Positions 1 to 12,185 of a stretch of DNA of 64,000 nt are shown piece after piece. The DNA lies in NCBI GenBank assembly GCA_037903355.1, contig JBAJFE010000014.1:7626001-7690000 (forward strand), read 5' to 3'. The number at the start of each line of letters is the position of its first letter. The first letter of the stretch is position 1. Both the position numbers and the translations under genes were made by a program. A model generated the notes under the pieces. It ran no database searches and was not told the origin of the DNA. It saw nothing but the letters and a program-made list of their open reading frames with translations. Origin of the DNA: Trichuris trichiura. Its lineage: Eukaryota; Nematoda; Enoplea; Trichinellida; Trichuridae.

Positions 1-163
1 TAACCTTTTTCTACTTCGAAGACGTAAACGACAGGCGGACGGCACAAACCGACAAGAACGATAGCAAGAGAAGGCAAAAACGATGCCAGTGACTACTGAG
101 AGCAAAAAAAGCGAAAGTGATCTAGCAAGCTGGGCAGCCGTTATCTTGATTAAAGCAATGGTC

Positions 164-190
164 CACGCTACTGACGCGCGCGCGCGCGCG

Positions 191-247
<57 letters not shown>

Positions 248-462
248 TAGTGCCGCCTACTGCTTGTCTCTTAAAACTAACGACATCGGTTTGTCGACAG
301 ATAGCTGTCAGCAACGCAATCTTCCGAGACAACCCGACGCTCTCTGCTTGTTACGCAAGATTTATGTTATTACTAGGATTCACGTACAATGCGTTTATCG
401 CGTTATGAAAAATAACCTCCCACAATCACATTTCACTGAATCTCGCATCTATATGCAGTTAC
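164..462 (+). repeat. Dispersed repeat, copy 1 (microsatellite-expanded)
   Basis: After the CG/CA tract this segment matches 1534-1766 along its length. Shared blocks include gtgccgcctactgct, gacatcggtttgtcgac, tgttacgcaagatttatg and cacatttcactgaat. Neither copy has a credible reading frame. It is probably an old non-coding transposon derivative. The family is not recognised. Confidence 0.75.
174..245. repeat. Compound microsatellite (CG)n(CA)n
   Basis: About 25 bases of alternating CG run directly into about 46 bases of alternating CA. It lies inside the first copy of a duplicated segment. The second copy (from 1534) has only a few CG/CA units at the same point, so the tract expanded after the duplication. 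Confidence 0.97.
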
Positions 463-559
463 ACCAGCGCGTGGGCGGAAAATGGTCTCGCGGGCCGGAC
501 GTTCCCCACCCCTGTTTTTAGGACCTGAGGTTGCCGGAAAATACTGGCATGCTTTCGCA

Positions 560-930
560 ACGCCCAATTTGAGGCTGTTTGTGCTCCTGTATCTTCCATA
601 AAGTCGTCGCCGTCGTCGCCGTCGTCGCTGCCGTAGGTAAATTGCATCAGTTCCTCGAGTTCCCCGTTGGTGAACGGTTCTCCACAATCGTTTATGTGCT
701 CCCTGATATCGTCTTCTATAATGTAGGAGAAACCCTCACCTCCCAACTCCTTGGCAATGTTAGCTACGTCTATGACGTCCTCGTCGATGGCACCTAAGTC
801 CTCTCATTCACTGACTGCGTCTCCCCACAAACGCTTCCAGCAACCACTGACTGTTCTAAGCTCTATCTCGTGTACTGCCGTGTAAAAGATGACAGCTGCG
901 ATGTATACAATCCGCGGATAACGAGGGCCG
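560..930 (-). pseudogene. Tigger/pogo transposase C-terminal remnant
   Basis: The minus strand between about 795 and 600 encodes an acidic tail of the kind found at the C-terminus of Tigger transposases, with FSYIIEDDIREHI followed by FTNGELEELM. In Tigger proteins this matches the region reading roughly 'ltdeDIeelI ... LTneELiEL'. Upstream in another frame (about 880-804) CWKRLWGDAVSE resembles the preceding 'CWkkLwp' motif, so at least one frameshift separates them. The run of Asp codons (GAC/GAT) is part of this tail. The catalytic domain is not visible. It is not from the same copy as the 7-12 kb Tigger. Confidence 0.55.
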
Positions 931-993
931 ACTGTGTGTCTGAAGACTCTTGGCCAAGGAATCATTATGCAGCAAGAGACTTCGAATCTTGTA

Positions 994-1218
994 CCGTTCG
1001 CGCCCCCTCCGCAGTCATACTGTAGGTTCCTTTCTCGCAAGCATAACCTTAACTTGTTGTGCCTTTATTGCAGAGCATGCCAATCACCGTTTTTGCCCTT
1101 ATCCAAATCTAAGCCAAGACATAATCCTTATGTTTAGGCTTAGGCTTAGGCTTAGGGCAGGACAACGTGGCCGGCAAACCTACAGTATGACTGTGGGGGC
1201 GAGGGGGGAGGCGAACGG
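994..1218. repeat. Inverted repeat enclosing a TTAGGC tract
   Basis: 994-1030 and 1176-1218 are reverse complements around the block cagtcatactgtaggtt and its partner aacctacagtatgactg, each flanked by GC-rich sequence. The loop of about 145 bases holds three TTAGGC units and one TTAGGG. It may be a small non-autonomous transposon; no target-site duplication was found. Confidence 0.7.
1134..1157 (+). repeat. Internal telomere-type tract (TTAGGC)3 TTAGGG
   Basis: Three perfect TTAGGC units followed by TTAGGG. TTAGGC is the canonical nematode telomere repeat. The neighbouring block (gggcaggac...ggccggc) also flanks the second tract at 25221-25239 in inverse orientation, so the two belong to one dispersed repeat rather than to a chromosome end. 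Confidence 0.85.
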
Positions 1219-1533
1219 TGAAAGACCCATACATTTCTGTCGTAATACCTTGCTAACAAATGGGCATAAGTATTCCATTGAAATAAACGTCTATTCTTTT
1301 ACAGTCGCAATTTTTCAAATCAAGATTAACGAATGCATTAAATCAGGGATGGGGAACCTTTTTGCTATCGCGGGCCATTTAGACGTTTATAAGGCCGTTC
1401 GTTGGCCGTATAGAATACTCAACCGAAAAACATAGGCTGCTACGTTTGGATGTATGTTCATTAAAGCCACCCCTCGAACAAAGAGAGAAGGCGAGATTAG
1501 AATAATGCTTTGAGTCGGTAGGTGGCCGATAGC

Positions 1534-1766
1534 CCATGCTACTGACGCGCACACTAGTGCCGCCTACTGCTAGCCTCCGAAGACTAAAGACATCGGTTTG
1601 TCGACTGGGAGCTGAGAGCAAGGCAGTTTTCTGAGCCAGTCTGATGCTCCCTATTTGTTACGCAAGATTTATGTTATTGCTAAGGTTCACATACAATAAA
1701 TTTATCGCATTTTCAAAAAATAAGCTTCCACAGTCACATTTCACTGAATTTCGCATGCATGTGCGG
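1534..1766 (+). repeat. Dispersed repeat, copy 2
   Basis: Partner of 164-462, without the microsatellite expansion. The preceding 150 bases (from gggatggggaacc at about 1348) look like a non-autonomous DNA transposon edge. No coding capacity is recognised. Confidence 0.7.
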
Positions 1767-1769
1767 TTG

Positions 1770-4383
1770 GCTCAGCAGAAAAAGGGAATGCTTTGCTGAC
1801 CGGATAGAATAGTATTGCAGGCTGGAGGTTCCCAAACGCTGTATTAAATAGTTGTTATTATGCATTTCAAAGCAGTCCTCTGTAGATGGCGCGTGAGAAA
1901 TTCCAAAGGCTATGGAAATGAAAACGGATAATTTATTAGCGGAAACCATTTGTCAAGAGAAACAGAATAAAGCAACGAACGTCGGGAGAGAGTTTTTTCT
2001 TTGTGGTGTGATAGGTAGATCACTTGTTAACTGAGAACGTTTTTCACTGTTTTATTTCAGGAGGAAGTACAGGTTTTTAAATCAGAGTTTTAATTTTTGT
2101 AATCAAATAGGTTACTTGCTTCTAACTCGTTTTATTCTTGCGAAGTGCTAGGAAAAGTAACTTTCTCAGGTAACATTTCCTGTCGACTTGCCTGCACACG
2201 TTTCTCTGAATGCACAGTACGGTACGCGGGCGTTCTCTGTTGTCTGGCTGCTTGTGCGCTGTTGGTCGGCTAGCTATTCGTTTCTTTATATTCACTCTGT
2301 TTTCAAATCTTTTGTCTACCGACTGAGTTCTATTCTATCCAGACATAGTCCGCCACGAAAGAACCAGAAGCTTTTGAAATACAGAGCCTTGAAGGAAATA
2401 GATGTGAGATGCAACGCCTGCTGTCAGGCATCAAACCTCACGACAGGGGGAATCTACACATTGTCAGGTATCAAACCTCGCGACAGCCGAAATGATACAC
2501 ACTTTATTAATGCAAAGAAAACGAGCAACCTTCCGTCACACCGACGCACCGTAACCTTGTTACTCCGAAATTCTCAGGTTATATAGAGTACGTTCCGATA
2601 ATCCAAGTTTATATTTTATCGATCTGTTCCGTGGCTTGTCCACGACAGCCTGCTTAAATGAGTGACATCCACCGCATAGCGACTTGCGGATTGCAAAGTG
2701 TGGAATTGCGACACCTCTATCGACAGACCGGTGTCTACACAATAGCATACAATATCGAGATCACACTATTGTTAGTAGTGTCGAACTCTTAGTCACTGGT
2801 CTTTGCGTTTTTCTTTGTTTCAGTTGTTTCATAGTTTTTCGGAATTAATCGCAACAGTTCTAAGTTATTGAGCTTAATTAGTAAAGATCCTGAGACACTA
2901 GGGTTTAATATCACGCCGCTCTGAAATATAAGAAGTATAAAAGGCCGTCAACGGACAACAGATGTCCTGGAGGATGCGACGATTCCGCTACAAAGAAAGA
3001 GAAAATGAAGCACGCGCAGAATAATGAAACGTCGTGAAACTGTAAAAGCTAGACTTCAAAGCGAATGGAAGTGTGAACGTTTCATTAGTTTCTAATCGTC
3101 AGTTGTCTGATATACTTCCTTCAAACATGCAAGTTACTAAGTTATATTTGGCTTTGTTGAATAGAACTTTTAAATAGCAAAAGGTGCCTGACCTTCCCTG
3201 TGCCATGCAGCTCACGGACAAGATGCATTTATAGTGGTGAACGTATCGGTCTAAGTTTGGGTTTTGAAAGTAGAGAATGTGTTGCCACGCTGGTGGAGTG
3301 ATTATATCCTTTGGAAATTGAAACTTCGCACTCATACCTTGTGTCCTGTTGTCCAGTTTGGTAATAGTCTAGCAAACCATTTGTTTGTTCGCCTTAATTT
3401 CGCAATTATGAAGTTATGAGCGGTACCCAGACAAACTAACTGATTTTCAAAAATAACAATGTCGAAGACGCGCTTTGAAAACTTATATTTAAGTTCCCTT
3501 TTTCAACTTGCGTTTGTATAATCAGTCATCTATCAAAGTCTTAACTGATGGCTGCTGTGGTATACCAACTCATAAGAGGAGCATTGCTGTAACAAATTTT
3601 CCGTTACTCGCAGATAGTGTCACGAAATCAAACCCTGGTTTTATTCCACTTAAAGGGCGGCTAGCGACTGATGACAACAGTTGAAGAGACAGGGCTCTAA
3701 ACATAGCGGTAGTGCGTTATCTCGACAATAAAAAACGATTAAAGTCGGCGTGCGCAGGTACGATGAGCAATAAGAGATGCTGAAAAGGCATAGTACAGGT
3801 AGGATCCGTTTTCTGTGCGGGCAAGCAGAGGGCGCCTTTGCTATTAGTGAGGTAAATATTGAAACACAGCAGTGTGAGCTAACTTAACCAGCGCCTTAAA
3901 ATTTAGAAACTAAAAGGAGGCGAACATTTGAGGGGCATCTATTCACTCTGTCTTACCCAAGTCAGTCATGGAGCAGTGCTCGTTTGAAAGGATGTGTGCA
4001 GTAGATAGGCTGTGTCGTTGTCTACCCATGTAGCTTTAAGTTTTGCCTGTTTTAAGGTGTGGTAGACCTTTCATAAATAAGCAGTGAAGAAAGTAAGCTT
4101 GTAAGAATAAATGCTTCCCGTCAGACTCTTGTTTTGTAGTTGACATTGGCTCCCAAAAACCGGCTTGCTCCTTGGTCTTACTTCATTCCCTTTAAAGCAA
4201 TAAATTGGCGAAAATATTGTCTTTACAAACTTTTCTTGATGGTAATATCTCATAGCATGCTAACATGAGCTTTTCTTTGCGCATATGTCCGTATGTTACT
4301 TCGCTTTGTGTAAGTGATGTATGTATTTGCTTCAAAGTTTCATTAAAATTAAGAATAGTCTGATCTGTGTGTTCAATTTGTTG
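1770..4383. other. No gene recognised
   Basis: Apart from the tandem duplication at 2421-2502 this AT-rich stretch has only short unrelated open frames (up to about 130 codons) with no motif I recognise. I see no splice-bounded exon series, RNA gene or mobile-element end. Confidence 0.5.
2421..2502 (+). repeat. Two-copy 40 bp tandem duplication
   Basis: Two adjacent copies of about 40 bases sharing tgtcaggNatcaaacct and cgacag, differing at a few positions. Confidence 0.8.
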
Positions 4384-4396
4384 TGTTACTTGTTTT

Positions 4397-4735
4397 TGAA
4401 CACAGAATGCTTCGTAACGGGATAATGTTTCTTTGTTTTGGTATATCTTCTGCGGTTTTTCCCGTTTTTTGTCTGTCTTGGTCTCTGTAATTAAACGAAA
4501 CAACTGCTCTACCAACGGATGGATGAGCGATTATTAGGGAAAATTGTACAGAACCAATACACAACTTTATTTCAGTGCTTTCGGAACTCTGTGAAGTAAA
4601 GTTGAGTGCATTGGTTCTGCACATTTTTCCCTAATAGTCGCTCATCCTTCCGTTAGTAGAGCAGTTGTTTCGTTTAATTACAAAGACCAACACAGACAAA
4701 AAACGGGAAAAGCCGTAGAAGACTTACCAAAGCCA
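4397..4735. mobile_element. PLE-derived fold-back insertion with 13 bp TSD
   Basis: The arms (about 4425-4555 and 4605-4730) are reverse complements. They carry the PLE terminal signature found across the window: accaacggatggatgagc, then a T-rich run, then cagaacc. The insertion is bordered by an exact 13 bp direct repeat, TGTTACTTGTTTT, at 4384-4396 and 4736-4748. The centre retains only the GAAA half of a hammerhead-like motif (ttccgaaagcac on the minus strand). No protein is encoded. Confidence 0.8.
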
Positions 4736-4748
4736 TGTTACTTGTTTT

Positions 4749-6993
4749 GAGATATCTTCTTGCTTAGGATGAATCTGCCGAGCAAGTATGGCGCATGAGC
4801 GATTATTTATGGTTTGTGGGCACAGAGACAAAACGTCACCCGCCTTTTAGGTAAGTACTGTGAGTGATTTTGACATTTTTCAGAAATGCTTTTTTAAACT
4901 CAGATTCAACGTCACTTTCATTAGGAATTGCGATTTTCTAATTCGCAGCAAAGCCTTTCCATTTCTTGGGGTGGCATTAAGTTTCAAACAAGAAGTGGAC
5001 CAACTGCGCCTATTGGCTAGCGTGTAAGTTGTTACATTCGTCTATCGTAAATGGTTTATAGATACTTTGCAGTATTAGTGCGCCTGGCATGTTCATGCGA
5101 TGCTGATGCCGTACGTCAAATGGTGACTCCTAGTGTTCAAAGACTCGTCTGCTTTTTTGTCTCTTTCTGTCACTCTGCATTCAAGTATTGGCTGTTTGCC
5201 TTGCTTGGAAAACTTTTCCATTAAAGCTTGGGCACAAAACTTTTGCTGTCTTCTGCGGAAACTTCATCAGCTGTAGCTTAAATGGATGTTTCCGCGGTAC
5301 CTCTCGCCGCTGTTTTAAATATTTGACCAAGTCTTGGTAGACTAATGTATTTGCCTATGTTTGACAATCTCTTACTGCCTTCAGTTTTAACATTTTTTGC
5401 TACTCGCTCATCACCAACCGTATCCGGTTGAAAGTAGGCTTTGGTCAACTGACGTTGACTAGAAGAGCAAGGAACATCGGCTGGCCGTATTGATTTTACC
5501 GATCAATTTCTGCACTGCTATGCTGTGCCATGTGACGTCGGTTGCTCCGTAGTACGGCGCCAAAGATCTTTTGTGGCGAGTGCTTCTGATGGGCGAGCAC
5601 TGCTTTTTGCCAATGCATAATGATACGTTAACTTCAACGGAAATGCCTACATTGGCATGCAAGCACTGATATGCGAAAGCAGCGGGCAAGCTAGTGTTAG
5701 CCGTTAGCGGACTGTTTTCAGATGATGCCCATTGTAATCGAAGTGGTACCTGATCATGTTTAAATTTGATTACTGTATGATACATTTTGTGGTCATTTTC
5801 TTTCTCATCGAAAAGTTTTGCATTTGTACTTTGGTATTAGGGAAAATGTTCGTTTCGCAGTTCGTGAATTTGTTAGATGTGTTTCCATGTTTTAACGTTC
5901 GTAGGCGACAGCACTAGGCTATTTTAAACGCAGTGCTTTACCGCTGCCCCGCTGACTAAACAAATACAGGCGCCGCTATAACGTGACTCTGTTATTAGTA
6001 ATATCCTTCCCTCAGCAGGGTAGTTGCTTGGTCATGTTTAGCTTTTGTGTTATGATATGCTGCAACAAAGTCGTTTTGCTTTTAGTCCAGTGTCTTAAAA
6101 TTTCATTTTATTGCTGATCGTTCTCGTCAAGCGTGTTAGTTCGTTCTCCCGTTTTATATGTTTATACTAACCGCTGTTTTCCAGCGGTGTCATCCGTGGT
6201 GTTCGGGTCACGTACTCCTGCTCACAGCTGTCCTGTCCGTTTTTTGAAGTGGAGCGCTGGGCTGTTTCAACAGAAGCCACCTACGCTTTGGTAAGCACTT
6301 TCTTGTACCAGCTGCAGTAGTTAGCTTTTTTAAGTTTGAAGGCTGATGTAAGCGTATTGCCACCACTGTCTGCCGAGCAGGTAATACTAAACGAAATTCA
6401 TTTCTCGGCAAACCGCCCGCCAGCGTAGCAATTTAGTCTATCGGGGTAACCAGTCAGAGGTCAGTGAACAAATATACTGCCCCTTTGCTACTCAAACTGG
6501 GACTGTTACATACTCTTTAAGGTGTGAAGAATTCGGTACCGCAACTATTACTTTTATTTATGAACAGAAAGCGACCGGACTCGGTTCACAAGCGTCTAGC
6601 TTTTGCTTGGATGGTGTGTATTTTTTATCCCTGCTGCTCCTTGACATAATCTCCGCATCGATTTATGCGCGTTCGAAGATTGCCATATTCTGGCGACCTT
6701 CAGTGCATCTTCCAAAATTGATTCAGTGTTAGTGTCTTTGTTTTTTCTAAACGTAAACAAGTTTCTTGGATGATTAACCAAACAGCCATCGTGTGTCTTA
6801 TATGCAGGTAGTTCTATAACGCAGGACCTTGGTTGCTGAAAAGTGCTAGAAAATCTCGCCTTACATGAAATCACGTTGTAGGAGACATGTAAAGTATAGG
6901 CAACTCACGATTTGGTTCTAAGCATCAGAAAGACTGTTTGCTTGTAAACAACAACGAAGAAAAATCGTAGATAAGCGAAGTTGAACAAGAAAT
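4749..6993. other. No gene recognised
   Basis: Short open frames only, none with a recognisable domain or convincing splice borders. No repeats beyond chance were noticed. Confidence 0.45.
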
Positions 6994-7359
6994 TACCGTG
7001 TATCACGGCGTATAAGAATCCCTCCTACGTAAGTAAAGGGTGGTAAAGATTGGCCCAGTGACGGCGACGCTGATTGCTCAAGTCTAGGTCAATTCTCATT
7101 CGTCAGTTTCTTGTGAATGCTAATCATCCATTCAATCGAAATTGTCTTGCCTCAAATTCAACGCGAAAACTGATCAGCTGCCGATTAGCGCGTGCTGTAC
7201 GGCACCGTGTAGGCTATAAGAAATGAATCGTATGGAATAGTTTTACTGGACGTCTATTACAAGTGCTGCATGGAAAACACCGACGAATAGATTGTAGAAG
7301 CGGACAAACATGGTGCATGGCGCGGTGAACATTAATTGCGCGGGGCAAAACGGTTAAGC

Positions 7360-8690
7360 TAAGAATGCTCTTCGTCAACTGTCTGGCAGTTCATCGTCTT
7401 CTGTGTCGTGCAACAGGGTAGAAATGGAGCACTTTCGGAAAGACAATAACGGTTTTCGTCTTTACTTTGCTCTAGGCCTTCATTACGAACTGGCACAGCA
7501 GACTGAGCGATGGCGCTTGCATTCGTCCACCGGCTGCGTACCTCTTCTGCCCGTTCGCTATACATCCTTTCCACTCTTCTCGCATGTAGTCTTTAAGGGG
7601 CCTATTAACGCAAACATCCAGCGGTTGCAGAAATGACGTAATCCCACCAGGGATCACTGCTGTTTCTATTTTCATTCCTTCAAATCTGATTTTACTGCTT
7701 CTGCGACGTGACTTCGGAATCAGTATCACACCAGTAAGCTCCTGTTGTTGCTATGCCCAGGTCTTTTTCTCCAGATGTTGTCAATCCACAATCTCACACC
7801 CTGTTCATCCATCTAACCGTTCTCATGGAAGCGGACAAAGGCGCCAGAAGGAAAATTCTCCTTTGGCATCCTTTTCCTCTTAAATATGACCATGGGCTTC
7901 AGTTTCATTCCATTAGCTAGGAACGACCGCACCAGCGTGAGGAGAATTCTTTCATGGCCACGGCTCTTCACTACAATACAATTGGAGCCTTTACTGTTCA
8001 CTGTTCTATTGCCAATCATATCGAAAAATATCGGCGTCTCATCCACATTACCGATGCTGCTCAATGGCAACTCATTTCCTCTTGTCAGATTTCTGGCGTG
8101 CTTGGAAATACAATTTCGTGAGATACAGTGCAGTTTCATTTCTTCCGTGAAATACGGCTCCGACTTCTGCTTATGCGGGGATTGCGCGCTACGCTTCTTC
8201 AGAAAAGGCACGTGTAAATTTACCGCCGGAAGTCGCATAGCTTATCTTCAAAATCCAGAGGCATTTTCTGTGCAATTTTCGTCTTCTGTCTCAGGACGGG
8301 GTCCTTCCTTTTCGTGAAACGGCTGCACCATCCATGCGTTGCGGTAAAGCCGTAGGATTAGTAAGGGTTGCGGTTGGCCCAGTTCGTCGCTTGATCTCTC
8401 ATGTTTGTCCTTGTGATGATACGGCCGCTCTGTCGCTGTTCTCGTATCCGTTCTGCCAAACTGTTCTCTAGTTCCGGCCAACAGGTGATGCCTGATCGTC
8501 TTGCGCGTTGTTTCTTCAGCTTGTTCTTCAGCGCCTCTTCCTGTTACCTTCAATCTGTTGCCATCTTCCGGGTAACGCCATACTTCCTGCCGCCTGTGCA
8601 TTGTAGCTTTCTTTTGCCGTCTTGACGACTTCCGACTTAAATCCGGCTTTTTAGCTTCTCGTAATGGCTCACATGCTGAATGCACTAAGT
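7360..8690 (-). pseudogene. Tigger/pogo transposase, left copy (frameshifted)
   Basis: In CENP-B/Tigger family proteins an N-terminal helix-turn-helix pair is followed by a DDE catalytic domain. On the minus strand the DDE part is clear at about 8238-7813: IGNVDETPIFFDM holds the first catalytic Asp, and MKLKPMVIFKRKRMPKE is the usual conserved strand. After a frame change, AVIPGGITSFLQPLDVCVNR (about 7660-7600) is the diagnostic PGGxTxxLQPLDV motif. The DNA-binding half lies at 8685-8248 in shifted frames. No single frame spans the protein, so it cannot be made from this copy. It mirrors 9850-11170. Confidence 0.85.
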
Positions 8691-9099
8691 AAAGCTGAAA
8701 AATTCCTTCGTTAAGGAAACTTATTTTTCGTTAGTTACATAGTTGTTTCAGTTGCTACTAAGAGCGCGATACAGAGCTACACGCGATACGCGGTGACAAA
8801 GTTAGACGAAACTGAAGAAAGCAAGTGTGTTCAAACTGACCCAGTACGTCACTTTTACGTACGAACCAACAAAGTGGTCCGAAGGAACAACTTCATCCCA
8901 CTTCAAATGCTAAAACCTGGGTAGCACCATCTTCTATTTTTCACAAACATGAAGCGAATGGAGGCGCAAACTGTTCAACGTTTCGGCGAAAGAACGACAC
9001 ACACCCTCATTGGTTATTATCACATAATATGTCGCGTTACGCTTGTGTGATGCAGCAGAGGATGGGAAATCACAGCTCTTGAAATTTGATGATAACGCT

Positions 9100-9445
9100 G
9101 CGTGACCTCAGTCGATTGTATCTGTAGGCTCAATCGATGGCAGCCGCACGCTCAATCGGTGGATGCTTCTGCAGCAGTAAGTGTGCGCAATGGCTATTGA
9201 AGTCTGATCATAATGCTGCGTGACCTCTATCGATTATAACTGTTAGCTGAATCGATGCAAACTGTGTGCCAGCTCAGTACCGAGCTTTTAGTCTCCTCGA
9301 TGAAGGTCACGCAGCTTTACCATCAAACGTCAACAGGCATTCCGCATGCTAACAGCTGCTGGAGCATCGACCGATTGAGTGTGCGGCTGTCATCGATTGA
9401 GCTTACAGATATCGATGGAGGTGACGCAGCGTTATCATCAGACTT
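9100..9445. repeat. Palindrome centre with inverted minisatellite-like blocks
   Basis: Around the symmetry point, blocks such as gataacgctgcgtgacctc and ctcaatcgatggcagccgca recur in both orientations two to four times, built around atcgatt/aatcgat. They connect the two Tigger arms with almost no unique spacer. No coding content. Confidence 0.75.
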
Positions 9446-9849
9446 CAAGAGCTGTGATTTCCCATCCTCTGCTGCATCAGACAGACAAGCGTAACGCGAT
9501 ATATTATCTGATCATAACCAATGAAGATGTAAGTATGTCGTTTTTCCACCGAAACGTTGAACAGTTTGCGTCTCCATTCGCTGCATGTTTGTGAAAAATA
9601 GAAGATGGTGCTACCCAGGTTTTGGCATTTGAAGTGGGATGAAGTTGTTCCTTCGGACCACTTTGTTGGTTCATACGTAAAAGTGACGTACTGGGTCAGT
9701 TTGAACACACTTGCTTTCTTCAGTTTCGTCTAACTTTGTCACCGCGTATCGCGTGTAGCTCTGTATCGCGCTCTTAGTAGCAACTGAAACAACTATGTAA
9801 CTAACGAAAAATAAGTTTCCTTAACGAAGGAATTTTTCAGCTTTACTTA

Positions 9850-11170
9850 GTGCATTCCGCATGTGAGCCATTACGAGAAGCTACAAAGCCGGATTTAAGT
9901 CGGCAGTCGTCAAGACGGCAGAAGAAAGCCACAATGCACAGGCGGCAGGAAGTATGGCGTTACCCGGAAGATGGTAATAGATTGAAGGTAACAGGAAAAG
10001 GCGCTGAAGAACAAGCTGAAGAAACAACGCGCATGACGCCCAGGCATCACCTGTTGGCCGGAACTAGAGAACAGTTTGGCAGAACGGATACGAGAACAGC
10101 GACAGGGCGGCCGTATCATCACAAGGACAAACATGAGAGATCAAGCGACGAACTGGGCCAACCGCAACCCTTACTAATCCTACGGCTTTACCGCAACGCT
10201 TGGATGGTGCAGCCGTTTCACGAAAAGGAAGGACCCCGTCCTGAGACAGAAGACGAAAATTGCACAGAAAATGCCTCTGGATTTTGAAGATAAGCTATGC
10301 GACTTCCGGTGGTAAATTTACACGTGTCTTTTCTGAAGAAGCGTAGCGCGCAATCTCCGCATAAGCAGAAGTCGGAGCCGCATTTCACAGAAGAAGTGAA
10401 ACTGTACTGTATCGCACGAAATTGTATTTCCAAGCATGGCAGAAATCTGACAAGAGGAAATGAGTTGCCACTGAGCAGCATCGGTAATGTGGATGAGACG
10501 CCGATATTTTTCGATATGATTGGCAATAGAACCACGGATAGTAAAGGCTCCACTTGTATTGTAGTGAAGAGCCATGGGCATGAAATAACTCATTTCACGG
10601 TGGTGCGGTGGTTCCTAGCTAATGGATTTAAGTTTAAGCTTATGGTCATATTTGAGAGAAAAAGGAGACCAAAGGAGGATTTTTCTTCTGGCGCCTTTGT
10701 TCACTTTCATGAGGACGGCTGGATACAGGGTGAGAGATTGTGGATTGACAACATCTGGAGAAAAAGACCTGGGCATTGCAACAACAGGAGCTTACTGGTG
10801 TGATACTGATTCCGAAGTCACGTAGCAGAAGCAAAAAAACGGATTTAAAGGAATGTAAAATAGAAACAGCGGTGATCCCTGGTGGGCTTACATCAATTCT
10901 GCAGCCGCTGGACGTTTGCATTAATAGGCCCCTTAAGGACTACATGCGAGAAGAGTGGAAAGGATGTATAGCGAACGGGCAGAAGAGGTACGCAGCCGGT
11001 GGACGAATGCAAGCACCATCGCTCAGTTTGCTGTGCCAGTTCGTAATGAAGGCCTAGAGCAAAGTAAAGACGAAAACCGTTATTGTCTTTCCGAAAGTGC
11101 TCCATTTCTACCCTGTTGCACGACACAGAAGACGATGAACTGCCAGACAGTTGACGAAGAGCATTCTTAG
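9850..11170 (+). pseudogene. Tigger/pogo transposase, right copy (frameshifted)
   Basis: Reading across frames gives a nearly complete family order. LENSLAERIREQ (about 10064) and GFTATLGWCSRFTKRK (about 10184) form the Tc5/CENP-B type DNA-binding domain. PLDFEDKLCDFRW (about 10271) starts the catalytic part. IGNVDETPIFFDM (about 10480) has the first Asp, and IPGGLTSILQPLDVCINR (about 10877) is the conserved late motif, followed by a KDYMREEW segment. At least two frameshifts and an in-frame stop (near 10825) interrupt it. The second catalytic Asp falls at a frameshift. Inactive as it stands. Confidence 0.85.
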
Positions 11171-11630
11171 CTTAACCGTTTTGCCCCGCGCAATTAATGT
11201 TCACCGCGCCATGCACCATGTTTGTCCGCTTCTACAATCTATTCATCTGTGTTTTCCATGCAGGACTTGTAATAGACGTCCAATAAAACTATTCAATACA
11301 ATTCATTTCTTATATCCTCAACAGTGCTTTACAACACGCGCTAATCGGCAGCTGAATAGTTTTCGCGTTGAATTTGAGGCAAGACAATTTCGATTGAATG
11401 GATGATTAGCATTCACATGAAACTGACTGATCAGAATACCTAGACTTGAGCAGTCATCGTCGCCGTCACTGAGCTAATCATTGCCACCCTTTACTTACGT
11501 ATGGGGATTTCATAGTTGATCTTCTGGTTCACGGGTTTGGCCTGTTGGATGTATCTGTAAGTAAACCTTCAAAGTGCCCCATTAACGAATGGATGAGCAA
11601 ATTGTTAGAGAAAGTACAGAACACTTTTGA

Positions 11631-11668
11631 TACCGTACGTTTCGGAACTGCTCTTGTTCCATCGTCAG
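11631..11668 (-). ncRNA. Hammerhead-ribozyme-like motif
   Basis: On the minus strand CTGACGA is followed by a stem (GGAAC with GTTCC, loop aagagca) and GAAA, then gtacggta. This is the conserved hammerhead core order (CUGANGA, helix II, GAAA, helix III, UH). Hammerheads are known in PLE termini. Helix I is not clear by eye. Confidence 0.6.
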
Positions 11669-11736
11669 CAGTATGAGGGAGAAGGTGTTTATTCGGCAAG
11701 GGGGTTATATAGCACATGGGAGCAATGGGTGTTCGA

Positions 11737-12115
11737 TTAGTTGGGTAGGGCGCAGCATTGGAATTTATTAATCGGCGCAGCCCATACTTCACTAATCGCC
11801 ACACCATTGTCGCGATTAATAGTGGAGTTGCTTTGGATGTACAGAGCCTCCTTAATACGCCTAAGATGTAATACGTTTTCGTGGCATATGATCTTCGGGT
11901 GCGGGTCGAGTGTGCACCTGGATGCGTGCTCCACGATCACCGAGGCACTTATCGCTTTTTCCATGGCTTTTCGAGGGTCCGTTGTAGGTAGTCGCCCCGG
12001 GCCGGTGGCTTGTACCCCATTGAGTCTTCGTTCGGCGTTCTTGTATGTTAACACACTCTTCATGTGTTGGCCGAATCTGTGAAGTAAAGTGTTGCCCGTT
12101 TCTCCTATGTAGGAG
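11737..12115 (-). pseudogene. PLE protein C-terminal fragment (minus arm)
   Basis: The tail of the PLE polyprotein downstream of the GIY-YIG nuclease is recognisable: PRKAMEKAISASVIVEHASR, then RIKEALYIQSNSTINRDNG and VWAAPINKFQCCALPN before the stop. The same tail, with different residues, ends the other PLE copies in the window. The upstream reverse transcriptase is absent. Confidence 0.75.
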
Positions 12116-12185
12116 GGTAGGAAGATTATTTGCCACGAAAGCTTATTACAACTAGAGCGAAAGCTTATTACAACTGTTTGCCACG

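Noticed and set aside
1134..1157. Chromosome end
   Set aside because: Only four units, internal, with normal sequence on both sides and a second copy 24 kb away.
5235..5275. CTGATGA-containing stretch (minus strand) as a hammerhead
   Set aside because: No GAAA at the required place and no helix II.
8248..8685. 145-codon frame present in both Tigger arms (8248-8685 and 9850-10287)
   Set aside because: Conserved as part of the palindrome. The Tigger DNA-binding motifs are read in the other frames of this interval.
9100..9445. CRISPR-like spaced repeats
   Set aside because: The repeats are inverted and uneven, lie in a transposon palindrome of a eukaryote and have no regular spacers.
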